In this document: positions 1 to 9,044 of the stretch, one piece after another
How the letters are laid out: each line of letters starts with the position of its first letter
Numbering within the stretch: the stretch's first letter is position 1
Source: UBA8389 sp942493385
GTDB lineage: Bacteria > Bacteroidota > Bacteroidia > Bacteroidales > UBA1402
Direction: 5' to 3'
DNA length: 64,000 bases
Assembly (NCBI GenBank): GCA_942493385.1
Contig: OW818699.1
Span: 2,170,001 to 2,234,000 of the forward strand
The notes under the pieces: generated by a model
What the model was told of the DNA's origin: nothing
Seen by the model: the letters and a program-made list of their open reading frames with translations, nothing else
Databases searched by the model: none
Translations under genes and position numbers: made by a program

Positions 1-1606
1 TGTCCAATTGGTCGTATCTACCACTGGAACCCATATCGAACTGAAGTTGTTCTGAATTGCGCCAGCTCCCGCGAAAACTACCGGCTATTTCCAAAAAATT
101 CTGCAAATTCCACAAAGGTTCAACGAATGATACGCGAAGATCGGTTCCGTATGAATTTGATTTGTTGGTTGAACGTTGATCAATGGTTGAATCGCCGAAT
201 GCAGTAGTCCAACGTTCTGTTTTCCGATGGCCTTCACCAGTTGAATTGTCTAAGTCTCCACTGATGTTGAACGACAACGTACGACCTCTTTTGACAGCGG
301 ATTTTCGGCTGAATATTAGGCGTAGTCCAGTACCAATGCTGTTCGAATTGTTGTTGTTGGTCGAGTGCGAATTGCTTATTTCTTCACCACCAGTCAATTG
401 TTCGATGGGTCTTTGAAAATTCTCACCGTCACTGGTGGATTCCGAATAACTTGTCGAATAGGAGAGGTTTGGCTGAACAATCAACGTGGTGAGCGTATCG
501 ATGTTCCATTCCATTTCCAAACGCATGCTGGCCGCATTGTTTTCACGAAGTGATTCTGAGGTACTGTTGTTCAGATAGGTCGTATCCTTCATGTAGTTCT
601 CCCGTTCCGTTGACGAAATGGAGGTGCTGGTTGTGTGGTTGTATTGGGCATTACCACCCACCTTCAATATTTTGGAGAGCTCGGTATTGTTGTTCAGCCC
701 GAAATTCTGCGTTTCGGTAAATCCACCACCACCTGCGGACATTCCCTGTCTGCCACGGCCACTTCTTGAATTGTTGGTGTTGTTGGCACCGGCAGTAATA
801 GTATTCATGGACTCGCCCCGCATGATGTTGACCATGGAGTTTCCGTCGTATCTAAAAACATCGTCTTTATCTGCACCAGCTCCAGCTGTAATGTTTCCAA
901 AAGTACCTTTTTTGCGATTGGCCTTGATGGTCAGATTAATGATGCGCTCCGTATTTTCATCTTCAAAACCAGTTAATTGAGACATTTCAGATTTCTGATC
1001 GATCACTTGCACTTTATCCACCATATCGACGGTGAAGTTTCTAGTAGCCATAGTCACATCACCTTCAAAAAACTTTTTGCCATCCACACGGACTTTGGTG
1101 ATTTCCTGACCATTTACTTTGACTTTGCCTTCGGCGTCGACTTCCACACCTGGTAATTTCTTGAGCAAATCTTCCACGACTGCGTTTTCAGCCAACTTGA
1201 AAGCTGCTGGATTGTATTCGATGGTGTCGCCCCGAACCTGCATCTGAGCTGTCATTCCAGTCACTTCCACCTCTTTCAGGTTTTTTTGTGCCGACGACAT
1301 ATAGATGGGTTTCAGAATTACATTCTTATCAAGAATGGTGAAGTTTCTCATCGAATTCGTATATCCCAAAAAGCGTACTTCGATAATGTAATTGCCGTTT
1401 TTAATGCGGTTCATGCTGAATTCACCCTTAATATCGGTGAAACAACCCTGAATCAAGCTTGAATCCTTGGCATTGAGCAATCTGATCGTGGCAGACTCGA
1501 TGGCAGCCTCGTCTTTTTTGTCCAGTACTTTTCCTTGAACGGACTTTTGGGCAAACGTGCTGATGCTGAGTAGGGTCAACAATAAAAGGGTAGTCGTTTT
1601 TTTCAT
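1..1606 (-). CDS. TonB-receptor-like outer-membrane beta-barrel protein, 5' part (runs off left edge)
   Basis: About 535 codons read without a stop from ATG at 1606 to the left edge, so the C-terminal barrel is missing. The N-terminus is a signal peptide ending in STFAQ. It is followed by a carboxypeptidase-regulatory-like domain (about residues 22-100) and a plug-like segment with LLKKLPGVEVDAEGK and KVRVDGKKFFEGD, typical of the Bacteroidota outer-membrane beta-barrel family related to TonB-dependent receptors. The rest is Asn/Ser/Thr-rich with alternating strand patterns. The ligand cannot be read from sequence. It is divergent from kduI, so a link to uronate or pectin oligomers is possible but unproven. 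No SusD-like partner lies next to it inside the window. Confidence 0.85.
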   Translation of the reverse strand, partial: MKKTTTLLLLTLLSISTFAQKSVQGKVLDKKDEAAIESATIRLLNAKDSSLIQGCFTDIKGEFSMNRIKNGNYIIEVRFLGYTNSMRNFTILDKNVILKPIYMSSAQKNLKEVEVTGMTAQMQVRGDTIEYNPAAFKLAENAVVEDLLKKLPGVEVDAEGKVKVNGQEITKVRVDGKKFFEGDVTMATRNFTVDMVDKVQVIDQKSEMSQLTGFEDENTERIINLTIKANRKKGTFGNITAGAGADKDDVFRYDGNSMVNIMRGESMNTITAGANNTNNSRSGRGRQGMSAGGGGFTETQNFGLNNNTELSKILKVGGNAQYNHTTSTSISSTERENYMKDTTYLNNSTSESLRENNAASMRLEMEWNIDTLTTLIVQPNLSYSTSYSESTSDGENFQRPIEQLTGGEEISNSHSTNNNNSNSIGTGLRLIFSRKSAVKRGRTLSFNISGDLDNSTGEGHRKTERWTTAFGDSTIDQRSTNKSNSYGTDLRVSFVEPLWNLQNFLEIAGSFRGSWRNSEQLQFDMGSSGRYDQLD

Positions 1607-1706
1607 ATAATTAATGAGTGAATGGTATACTTTTTGTAATATTAACGTTGGTTTGATGAGGTTACCCCTTTATGGTTTAATATCTATCGGTTAAAAATGA
1701 AAATTA

Positions 1707-1737
1707 TTCGGTGAATGACGGTTTTCCATTATATTTG
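1707..1737 (+). promoter_or_regulatory. Predicted Bacteroidota promoter for kduI-kduD-DUF4861
   Basis: TATATTTG at 1730-1737 matches the -7 consensus TAnnTTTG exactly. TTCG at 1707-1710, 19 bases upstream, is a weak match to the -33 TTTG. It leaves a leader of about 120 bases before kduI. Confidence 0.55.
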
Positions 1738-1864
1738 CAAAGGTTTGCCTTTTTTACCATATGGAACAAATTTTAAGGTCTTTTGGGTTCTTTTTATCGG
1801 TAAATCGTATTTAAATGGCGAACTTTGCTCTACGTATCATAAAATCATTCAACCTTTATAAAAA

Positions 1865-2710
1865 ATGAAAACAAACTACGAAATTCGTTATGCATCCCAT
1901 CCGGCCGATGCCAAAAGTTACGACACCGCCAGACTCCGCAAGGAAATGCTTATTGAAACATTGTTTACTGCCAACGAAGTGAATATGGTCTATACCATGT
2001 ACGACCGCATGGTGGTGGGTGGCGCCATGCCAGCTGGCGAAAGCCTGCAGCTCGAAGCCATCGATCCGTTAAAAGCTCCCTGTTTTCTGCATCGTCGTGA
2101 ACTGGGTATCTTCAACGTCGGTTTGGGCGAAGGCATTGTGAAAGTGGGTGATCAAACCTTTGAACTGAATTACAAGGAAGCATTATACCTGGGTGCAGGC
2201 GATCGCGAAGTCTCCTTCGAAAGTAAGGATGCTGCCAAACCCGCCAAATTCTACTTCAATTCTTTGGTAGCCCATCATACCTATCCCGACAAAAAAATCA
2301 CCAAAGCTGATGCTGTAACCCTTGAGCTGGGTAGCATGGAAGGCGCCAACCACCGCAACATCAACAAGATGATTGTGAATCAAGTACTTCCTACCTGTCA
2401 ACTACAGATGGGTATGACCGAACTGGCTGCAGGCAGCGTCTGGAATACCATGCCGGCCCACATTCACAGCCGTCGTATGGAAGCCTACTTTTATTTTGAA
2501 GTCCCCGAAGAAAACGCCGTTTGCCACTTCCTAGGTGAACCGACCGAAAGCCGTCACATCTGGATGAAAGGTGACCAAGCCGTATTCTCTCCTGAATGGT
2601 CTATTCACTCCGCAGCAGCAACCTCCAACTACACCTTTATCTGGGGTATGGGTGGCGAGAACCTCGACTACGGCGACCAAGAATTCTTCAAACACACCGA
2701 TTTGCGTTAA
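1865..2710 (+). CDS. kduI: 5-dehydro-4-deoxy-D-glucuronate isomerase
   Basis: 281 residues, the usual length of KduI. It isomerises 5-dehydro-4-deoxy-D-glucuronate, the open form of the unsaturated uronate released by pectate lyases and unsaturated glucuronyl hydrolases, to 3-deoxy-D-glycero-2,5-hexodiulosonate in the cytoplasm. The conserved core is present: YTMYDRMVVGGAMP near residue 43, and PAHIHSRRMEAYFYF near residue 198 carrying the cupin zinc-binding His/Glu residues. First gene of a three-gene operon, 19 bases before kduD. No Shine-Dalgarno sequence is visible, as usual in this phylum. Confidence 0.96.
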   Translation: MKTNYEIRYASHPADAKSYDTARLRKEMLIETLFTANEVNMVYTMYDRMVVGGAMPAGESLQLEAIDPLKAPCFLHRRELGIFNVGLGEGIVKVGDQTFELNYKEALYLGAGDREVSFESKDAAKPAKFYFNSLVAHHTYPDKKITKADAVTLELGSMEGANHRNINKMIVNQVLPTCQLQMGMTELAAGSVWNTMPAHIHSRRMEAYFYFEVPEENAVCHFLGEPTESRHIWMKGDQAVFSPEWSIHSAAATSNYTFIWGMGGENLDYGDQEFFKHTDLR

Positions 2711-2729
2711 CATTTAACACCTATATATA

Positions 2730-3509
2730 ATGAGTACATTTTCCTTAAAGGGCAAAGTTGCCTTGATCACCGGAGCCTCCTACGGCATCGGTATGGCCAT
2801 TGCCAAAGGGTATGCCGAAGCCGGCGCCACCATTGTTTTCAACGACATCAAAGCAGAATTGGTCGAAAAAGGGCTGGAAGAATATAAAAGCTGTGGCATC
2901 AATGCACACGGTTATGTTTGCGATGTCACCAACGAAGAGCAAGTGTACGCAATGGTTGCGCAGATTGCTGCTGAAGTGGGCACCATCGACATCCTAGTTA
3001 ACAATGCCGGTATCATCAAGCGCATTCCTGCAGTTGAAATGACTGCTGCCGAATACCGCCTGGTTATCGACATCGACTTGACCGGCCCGTTCATCATGGC
3101 CAAAGCGGTTGCTCCTGCCATGATTGAAAAGCGTTCCGGCAAAATTATCAATATATGCTCCATGATGAGCGAATTGGGACGCGAAACGGTTGCCGCGTAC
3201 GCTTCGGCCAAGGGTGGTTTGAAAATGCTGACCAAAAACCTTGCTTCCGAATGGGGCGAATTCAACATTCAAGTAAACGGCCTAGGTCCAGGCTACATCG
3301 CTACGCCGCAAACTGCTCCGCTGCGCACGCCCGGGCATCCGTTCAACGACTTCATCATTGCCAAAACTCCGGCTGCTCGTTGGGGAACGCCTGAGGATTT
3401 GACTGGTCCAGCTGTGTTTTTGGCCTCTAGTGCAAGTGACTTTGTGAATGGCCACATTTTATATGTTGATGGCGGGATTTTAGCCTACATAGGAAAGCAA
3501 CCAAAATGA
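2730..3509 (+). CDS. kduD: 2-dehydro-3-deoxy-D-gluconate 5-dehydrogenase (SDR family)
   Basis: 259 residues, a classical short-chain dehydrogenase. The nucleotide-binding TGASYGIG motif is near residue 15, NNAG near residue 90, and the catalytic Ser plus YASAK (Tyr/Lys) lie near residues 143-160. KduD reduces the KduI product to 2-keto-3-deoxygluconate. Position directly after kduI supports KduD over the related gluconate 5-dehydrogenases. Its stop overlaps the start of the next gene by 4 bases (ATGA), suggesting translational coupling. No KDG kinase or aldolase gene is in the window. Confidence 0.93.
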   Translation: MSTFSLKGKVALITGASYGIGMAIAKGYAEAGATIVFNDIKAELVEKGLEEYKSCGINAHGYVCDVTNEEQVYAMVAQIAAEVGTIDILVNNAGIIKRIPAVEMTAAEYRLVIDIDLTGPFIMAKAVAPAMIEKRSGKIINICSMMSELGRETVAAYASAKGGLKMLTKNLASEWGEFNIQVNGLGPGYIATPQTAPLRTPGHPFNDFIIAKTPAARWGTPEDLTGPAVFLASSASDFVNGHILYVDGGILAYIGKQPK

Positions 3510-4639
3510 AAAAGTATCTGTTCTTGTTCGTTTCGGTTTTGTTGTTGTGGTCATGCAACGGAAAGGTGGAGGTTTCGGTCTTCAACAATTCGGAGGTGGA
3601 TCGCATCAATGAAACGGTGGAACTATGTTTGTGCGAACTGAAAGGCTTTGATGCCAAAAAGTTGGTGGTGCTCAATGCGGAAGGGAAACAAGTCCCTTCA
3701 CAAATTCTTTACCGAGGAACCGATCAGCCACAAAGTTTGATTTTCCAAGTAACACTGGCTGCAGGCAAACAGGAAGTTTTCACTTTGAAAGAAGGCACGC
3801 CCGAAGTCTACCCAGCCAAAACCTTCGCTCATTTTGTGCCCAAACGCAAGGACGATTTCTCTTGGGAAAACGACCGCATCGCCTTCCGCATGTACGGACC
3901 GAAGCTGGCCCCGGAAAATCCAAGCAATGGTGCCGATGTCTGGTTCAAACGGACGGAAGCGTTGATTACAGATAAATGGTATACCGAAGAATTGTCCGGA
4001 AAACGATCCTACCACTCGGACAATGGTGAAGGTTTGGACTGTTACAAGGTTGCCCATACGTTGGGTGCAGGCAGTATTTGCCCCTATTCCACCGATTCGC
4101 TATGGGTAGGTCGTTATTTTGACCGCTATAAGATTCTGGACAATGGACCCATCCGTTCCTCGTTCGTGCTTTTCTACGATGCTGTTGAGTATCAGGGAAA
4201 AATGTTGAAGGCTGAATTCTTGGTTAATTTGGATGCAGGCTCCAATCTGAACGAAGTGCGGGTTCGCTACACGGGAGACACGACGAATATCCGTTTGGCA
4301 GCAGGTATTTTTCTGCATGATACCATACAAAGCCTGAATGTGAATCAAGATCGATCAACCATCGGTTACGCAGAAAATCTGATGTCCGAAGGCAAGAATC
4401 CTGTTCCTGCCGGTCGTGGCTATACAGGCGTTGTTTTCCCCGGCAGTTGGCAGGAATCCAAAAAACTATCCGGTCATATGGTTGGAATTGTAAATTACAA
4501 GATAGGAGAGGAGTTTCAGTACTATTTCGGCGGAGGTTGGAACAAACACGGCTTTGCCACCGACAAGGATTGGTTCAATTACCTGAACAATAAAAAGGCA
4601 GCGCTGCTGCAACCCTTAAAAATCAAGATCCTCAAATAG
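3506..4639 (+). CDS. DUF4861 family lipoprotein
   Basis: 377 residues. The N-terminus is a lipoprotein signal peptide with lipobox LLWSC (Cys17), so the protein is probably anchored in the envelope. The body resembles DUF4861, including the WENDRIAFRMYG and GPKLAP segments, a family of unknown activity often found beside kduI/kduD and polysaccharide lyase genes. Overlap with kduD by 4 bases and a terminator right after it make it the last gene of the kdu operon. A role in processing uronate-containing oligosaccharides is inference from context only. Confidence 0.8.
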   Translation: MKKYLFLFVSVLLLWSCNGKVEVSVFNNSEVDRINETVELCLCELKGFDAKKLVVLNAEGKQVPSQILYRGTDQPQSLIFQVTLAAGKQEVFTLKEGTPEVYPAKTFAHFVPKRKDDFSWENDRIAFRMYGPKLAPENPSNGADVWFKRTEALITDKWYTEELSGKRSYHSDNGEGLDCYKVAHTLGAGSICPYSTDSLWVGRYFDRYKILDNGPIRSSFVLFYDAVEYQGKMLKAEFLVNLDAGSNLNEVRVRYTGDTTNIRLAAGIFLHDTIQSLNVNQDRSTIGYAENLMSEGKNPVPAGRGYTGVVFPGSWQESKKLSGHMVGIVNYKIGEEFQYYFGGGWNKHGFATDKDWFNYLNNKKAALLQPLKIKILK

Positions 4640-4658
4640 AGGTCTTCTTCAAGAATGT

Positions 4659-4695
4659 AAAACCCGGAATAGCACCTGCGATTTCGGGTTTTTGC
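4659..4695 (+). terminator. Rho-independent terminator of the kdu operon
   Basis: A 12-bp stem (AAAACCCGGAAT at 4659-4670 with ATTTCGGGTTTT at 4681-4692, one G-U pair), a 10-base loop, then a short T run. Confidence 0.75.
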
Positions 4696-4699
4696 TTCA

Positions 4700-4719
4700 T
4701 ATATGTTGTATAACATATA
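4700..4719. promoter_or_regulatory. Palindrome upstream of the arabinose operon; candidate AraR operator
   Basis: TATATGTT N4 AACATATA is a perfect 8+8 inverted repeat, 78 bases before galM and just after the kdu terminator. There is no T run, so it is not a terminator. Position in front of an operon that encodes its own NUDIX-type AraR makes it a good operator candidate. Binding is inferred. Confidence 0.55.
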
Positions 4720-4797
4720 GCATAGAAGTCGTTACTTGAAAATAAGGGTTAATTTTACACCAATTATTCAAAAAACCTTCCTAAAACCTTTTACATT

Positions 4798-6117
4798 ATG
4801 AATAAACTATTGGTATTAGCCTCATTAGCAATTACTTTAGTAATGACAGGTTGCTCAAAACCTGCTCAGTCTTTGTCCGGATTAAACCGAAAAGATTTCC
4901 AAACGGAGATTGACGGCAAGAAAAATGACCTGTACATTCTTAAGAACAAGAACGGTATGGAAGTGTGCATGACCAACTTCGGTGCGCGCATTGTTTCCAT
5001 CTGGGTTCCAGACAAAAGTGGCAAATTTGGTGACGTAGTTCTTGGTTTTGATTCCATTGGAGGATACTTGAACAACAAATCCGATTTCGGTGCTTTTATC
5101 GGTCGTTATGGCAATCGCATCGCACAAGGTAAATTCACTTTGGATGGTACTGAATTCCTACTTTCCACGAATAATTTCGGTCACAGCCTGCACGGTGGTG
5201 TCAAGGGTTTCCAATATTGCATGTTTGACATCAAGCAATTGAGCGACACAGCATTGGAGGTTTCCTACGTTTCTGCCGACGGCGAAATGGGTTTCCCTGG
5301 CACCTTGACTTCGAAAGCGGTTTATACACTGACTTCAGACAATGCCATCGACATCAGCTACACCGCAACCACCGACAAACCAACCATTGTCAATCTCACC
5401 AACCATTCGTATTTCAACCTGACCGGCGATCCTCAAAAAGATGTTTTGGGTCACGTCATGTGCATTGACGCCGATGGTTTCACTCCAGTTGACACAACGT
5501 TCATGACTACCGGCGAAATCACTCCGGTTTGTTGCACGCCGATGGATTTCAAGAAACCCACCAAGATTGGCGATCGCATCAATAAGTTCGATTTCGTGCA
5601 ATTGAAGAATGGCAACGGCTACGATCACAACTGGGTGCTCAACACCAAAGGTGATGCCAGCCTCGCTGCATGTTTCGTGGTTGAACCCGAAAGCGGACGT
5701 ACCCTGACCGTTTATACCAGCGAACCTGGTGTTCAAGTATACACAGGTAATTTCTTGGATGGCAAGGTTACAGGTAAAAAGGGCATCGTTTACAACCAAC
5801 GCGTTGGACTTTGCTTAGAAACACAACACTATCCCGACAGCCCCAACAAGCCAGAGTGGCCTTCAGTTGTTGTTCGCCCCGGTGAAACTTATACCAGCCA
5901 TTGCATCTACCAATTCGGCATCATGGATAGCACCCAGAGCATGAAAGCCTGTTGCGACAAATGTGAAAAAATGACTCCTGCTCAGAAAGACAGCTGCATG
6001 AAAGCAAATCCCAACTGCTGCAAGGCAAATGCCAGTGCTAGCGGTTGCGGCAAGGAAAAAGCTGCCGGTTGTTGCAAAGAAGGTGCTGTGGACAAAAAAT
6101 GCTGCGATAAAAAATGA
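4798..6117 (+). CDS. galM: Aldose 1-epimerase lipoprotein with Cys-rich C-terminal tail
   Basis: 439 residues. A lipoprotein signal peptide (lipobox VMTGC, Cys19) places it in the envelope. Residues about 35-380 form a galactose mutarotase-like domain: GRYGNRIAQGKF, HSLHGG, LTNHSYFNL and the C-terminal LCLETQHYPDSPN block hold the expected substrate and catalytic residues. It interconverts alpha and beta anomers of aldoses, probably arabinose before uptake. Residues 383-439 are an unusual tail with 11 cysteines, four of them in CC pairs plus single Cys, and many Lys. This tail is not part of the mutarotase fold and looks metal- or thiol-active. First gene of the ara operon; overlaps araR by 4 bases. 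Confidence 0.92.
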   Translation: MNKLLVLASLAITLVMTGCSKPAQSLSGLNRKDFQTEIDGKKNDLYILKNKNGMEVCMTNFGARIVSIWVPDKSGKFGDVVLGFDSIGGYLNNKSDFGAFIGRYGNRIAQGKFTLDGTEFLLSTNNFGHSLHGGVKGFQYCMFDIKQLSDTALEVSYVSADGEMGFPGTLTSKAVYTLTSDNAIDISYTATTDKPTIVNLTNHSYFNLTGDPQKDVLGHVMCIDADGFTPVDTTFMTTGEITPVCCTPMDFKKPTKIGDRINKFDFVQLKNGNGYDHNWVLNTKGDASLAACFVVEPESGRTLTVYTSEPGVQVYTGNFLDGKVTGKKGIVYNQRVGLCLETQHYPDSPNKPEWPSVVVRPGETYTSHCIYQFGIMDSTQSMKACCDKCEKMTPAQKDSCMKANPNCCKANASASGCGKEKAAGCCKEGAVDKKCCDKK

Positions 6118-6806
6118 GCGCCAGTTTCTACAGTGAACAATCAAAATTTCTAGTCGCAGTCGACTGCATCATCTTTGGTTTCGCCGAAGGGGAATTGAAC
6201 CTACTTTTGCTCAAACGCAGCATGGAACCAGCACTTGGTTGCTGGTCCCTACCCGGAGGTTTCGTCAAAGAACACGAAAGTGCCGAGGAAGCCGCTTCAC
6301 GCGTGCTATCCTCCCTCACTGGGCTGGATGAGTTATACATGGAACAATTGCGTATTTTCACTGAAGAGCAACGCGATCCCGGTGAGCGGGTACTTTCTGT
6401 CGCATACTACGCGCTTGTTAACGTAGAAGATTACGATAAAGGATTGGTTCAGCAACACAACGCCTATTGGCGGAACATCAACGACCTTCCCGAACTCATC
6501 TTCGACCACGATGACATGGTCCGTTCCGCTTTGAAACGCCTGCGCAGAAAGGCTTCTACCGAACCGGTTGGATTCAATCTTTTGCCTGAAAAATTCACCG
6601 TGCCCCAGCTTCAGACCTTGTACGAAGCCATTTATGGCCGTAGCATCGACAAACGGAATTTTCGGAAAAAAATTCAAACCATGGATTTCCTCGAGAAATC
6701 CGAAGAAAAGGACAAAAGCAGCTCCAAGCGTGGTGCTTTCCTTTATACCTTCAACCAGGAATTGTATGAGAAATCCATCAACGAAGGTTTCTCATTTACC
6801 CTCTAA
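6114..6806 (+). CDS. araR: NUDIX-type arabinose regulator AraR (NrtR-like)
   Basis: 230 residues. An N-terminal Nudix domain (about 10-145) is followed by a winged-helix domain (about 155-230), the architecture of NrtR regulators and of the Bacteroides AraR that senses L-arabinose. The Nudix box starts normally (GGFVKEHESAEEAA) but the catalytic REUxEE part reads SRVLSSL, so the metal-binding glutamates are gone and hydrolysis is unlikely. This fits a ligand-sensing repressor. It sits inside the operon it probably controls; the palindrome at 4700-4719 is the likely operator. Confidence 0.88.
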   Translation: MSASFYSEQSKFLVAVDCIIFGFAEGELNLLLLKRSMEPALGCWSLPGGFVKEHESAEEAASRVLSSLTGLDELYMEQLRIFTEEQRDPGERVLSVAYYALVNVEDYDKGLVQQHNAYWRNINDLPELIFDHDDMVRSALKRLRRKASTEPVGFNLLPEKFTVPQLQTLYEAIYGRSIDKRNFRKKIQTMDFLEKSEEKDKSSSKRGAFLYTFNQELYEKSINEGFSFTL

Positions 6807-6817
6807 TTTTTATATTC

Positions 6818-7504
6818 ATGGATTTATCAGCTCTTAAAAAAATAGTGTTCGATGCCAACATCGAATTGGTCAAACACGGACTTGTCATCTTCACCTGGGG
6901 CAACGTCAGCGCCATCGACCGGGAAAAAGGCATCGTCGTGATCAAACCATCCGGTGTATCCTATGACGAAATGAAGGCCGAACAAATGGTGGTCATCGAT
7001 ATGGACGGCAAAGTCCTGGAAGGCACCTTGAAACCTTCTTCCGACACTGCCACGCATTTGGAACTATACAAAGCATTTCCGGAAATAGGAGGGGTGGTAC
7101 ATACACATTCCACCTACGCCACTGCCTGGGCTCAGGCTGGTTGTGACATTCCCAACATTGGCACCACGCATGCCGACTATTTCAGCCAAGAAATTCCTTG
7201 TACCCGTTCCATGACTGAATCTGAAATGGCCGAATACGAAAAGGAAACCGGAACAGTTATCATCGAACGCTTCGAAGGGATGAATCCCAATCATGTACCT
7301 GCCGTACTGGTTAAGAATCACGGTCCGTTCTCATGGGGCAAAGATGCCCACGATGCCGTTCACAATGCCGTCGTCATGGAACAAGTTGCCAAGATGGCTT
7401 ACATCGCTTTTGGTGTGAACCCCAACTTGACCATGAATCCGCTGCTCATCAAAAAACATTTCTTCCGTAAACACGGCCCTGGCGCCTATTACGGACAAGG
7501 TTAA
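6818..7504 (+). CDS. araD: L-ribulose-5-phosphate 4-epimerase
   Basis: 228 residues, close to the 231 of E. coli AraD. A class II aldolase-fold enzyme that epimerises L-ribulose 5-phosphate to D-xylulose 5-phosphate. Zinc ligands are visible in VVHTHS (His95, His97) and NHGPF (His168). Asp76 and Asp120 fall at the positions of the catalytic Asp residues of the E. coli enzyme. It lies 11 bases after araR, in order with araA and araB, completing the arabinose route. Confidence 0.96.
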   Translation: MDLSALKKIVFDANIELVKHGLVIFTWGNVSAIDREKGIVVIKPSGVSYDEMKAEQMVVIDMDGKVLEGTLKPSSDTATHLELYKAFPEIGGVVHTHSTYATAWAQAGCDIPNIGTTHADYFSQEIPCTRSMTESEMAEYEKETGTVIIERFEGMNPNHVPAVLVKNHGPFSWGKDAHDAVHNAVVMEQVAKMAYIAFGVNPNLTMNPLLIKKHFFRKHGPGAYYGQG

Positions 7505-7538
7505 TCAAATCATTTTTAATCACTTAATACTTACAACT

Positions 7539-9041
7539 ATGAATTTCAAAGATTTAGAAGTTTGGTTTGTTACTGGTGCCCAGCTGTTGTACGGAGGCGA
7601 TGCCGTCGTTCATGTGGACGCTCATTCCAATGAAATGGTCAAGGGCCTGAATGATTCAGGAAACCTGCCTGTCAAGGTTGTTTATAAAGGTACAGCCAAC
7701 TCTTCTGCTGAAGTATCCGAAATCATGCGTAATGCCAACGGCGATACCAAATGCGTCGGCATCATCACATGGATGCACACCTTTTCACCCGCTAAAATGT
7801 GGATCCACGGTCTGATGGATTTCAAGAAACCCTTACTTCACCTCCATACCCAGTACAACGAAACCATTCCTTGGAGTGAAATCGACATGGACTTCATGAA
7901 CCTTAACCAAAGTGCTCATGGCGACCGCGAATTTGGTTTCATCACCAGTCGTTTGCGTAAACCTCGCAAAGTAGTTGTCGGTTATTGGAAAGACAAATCC
8001 ACACACGAAAAAATTGCCGTCTGGATGCGCGTTTGCGCTGCATGGCACGATGCACAGAACATGCGCATCATCCGTTTCGGAGACAACATGAACAATGTGG
8101 CCGTTACCGACGGTGACAAAGTAGAAGCCGAGATCCGCTTGGGTTACCACGTAGACAATGCGCCCATCGCCAAATTGGTTCCTTTTGTCAATGCCGTTAC
8201 GGAAGCTGAAATCGATGTTTTGGTAGCCGAATACGAAAAAACCTATGATTTTGCTCCCAGTGCTGCCAAAGGCGGTGCCAATCACGAATCCGTTCGTCAG
8301 GCAGCCGCTCAGGAAATCGGCCTCCGTCGTTTTCTGGAAGCAAAAGGTGCGAAAGCATTCACCACCAGCTTTGACGAACTCGAAGGTATGAGCCAATTGA
8401 TGGGCTTTGCTTCTCAGCGTCTCATGGCCGAAGGCTATGGTTTCGGTGCCGAAGGCGACTGGAAAACCGCTGCACTTTGCCGCACCATGTGGGTAATGGC
8501 TCAAGGCCTTCCCGGTGGTTGCTCATTCCTCGAAGACTACACCCTCAACTTTGACGGTGCCAAGAGCTCCATCCTACAATCACACATGCTGGAAATCAGC
8601 CCTGAAATTGCTGGCAACAAACCCCGCGTCGAAGTGCATTTCCTCGGCATCGGTGATGCCGGTACTTGTGCCCGTCTGGTATTCCAGGCTCCCGCAGGCG
8701 AAGGTATTGCAGCCACCATCGTTGACATGGGCAACCGTTTCCGCCTGATTTCCTCCGATGTGGACGTGAAAAAACCCAAAGATCTTCCCAAACTGCCCGT
8801 AGCTTGTGCATTGTGGACTCCGCTTCCAAACTTGGAAATTGGTGCTGCAGCATGGATTATCGCTGGCGGAACGCACCACTCCAGCTTCTCTTTCTCTTTG
8901 ACGAAAGAATATTTGGAAGACTATGCTGAAATTGCAGATATCGAAATGTTGATCATCGACAAGGATACCACCATCCGCAACTTCAAGCAGGACATCCGCA
9001 ACAACGAAGTTTATTACATGTTGAATAAAGCCCTCCGCTAG
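7539..9041 (+). CDS. araA: L-arabinose isomerase
   Basis: 500 residues, identical in length to E. coli AraA. It converts L-arabinose to L-ribulose. Family signatures include FVTGAQLLYGG at the N-terminus, the TWMHTFSPAKMWI block and the metal-site regions around ANHESVRQ and EGDWKTAALCR. 34 bases separate it from araD and 3 from araB, so it is cotranscribed. Confidence 0.97.
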   Translation: MNFKDLEVWFVTGAQLLYGGDAVVHVDAHSNEMVKGLNDSGNLPVKVVYKGTANSSAEVSEIMRNANGDTKCVGIITWMHTFSPAKMWIHGLMDFKKPLLHLHTQYNETIPWSEIDMDFMNLNQSAHGDREFGFITSRLRKPRKVVVGYWKDKSTHEKIAVWMRVCAAWHDAQNMRIIRFGDNMNNVAVTDGDKVEAEIRLGYHVDNAPIAKLVPFVNAVTEAEIDVLVAEYEKTYDFAPSAAKGGANHESVRQAAAQEIGLRRFLEAKGAKAFTTSFDELEGMSQLMGFASQRLMAEGYGFGAEGDWKTAALCRTMWVMAQGLPGGCSFLEDYTLNFDGAKSSILQSHMLEISPEIAGNKPRVEVHFLGIGDAGTCARLVFQAPAGEGIAATIVDMGNRFRLISSDVDVKKPKDLPKLPVACALWTPLPNLEIGAAAWIIAGGTHHSSFSFSLTKEYLEDYAEIADIEMLIIDKDTTIRNFKQDIRNNEVYYMLNKALR

Positions 9042-9044
9042 ACT

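Noticed and set aside
4700..4719. Terminator
   Set aside because: AT-rich palindrome without T run, and a proper terminator lies just upstream at 4659-4695.
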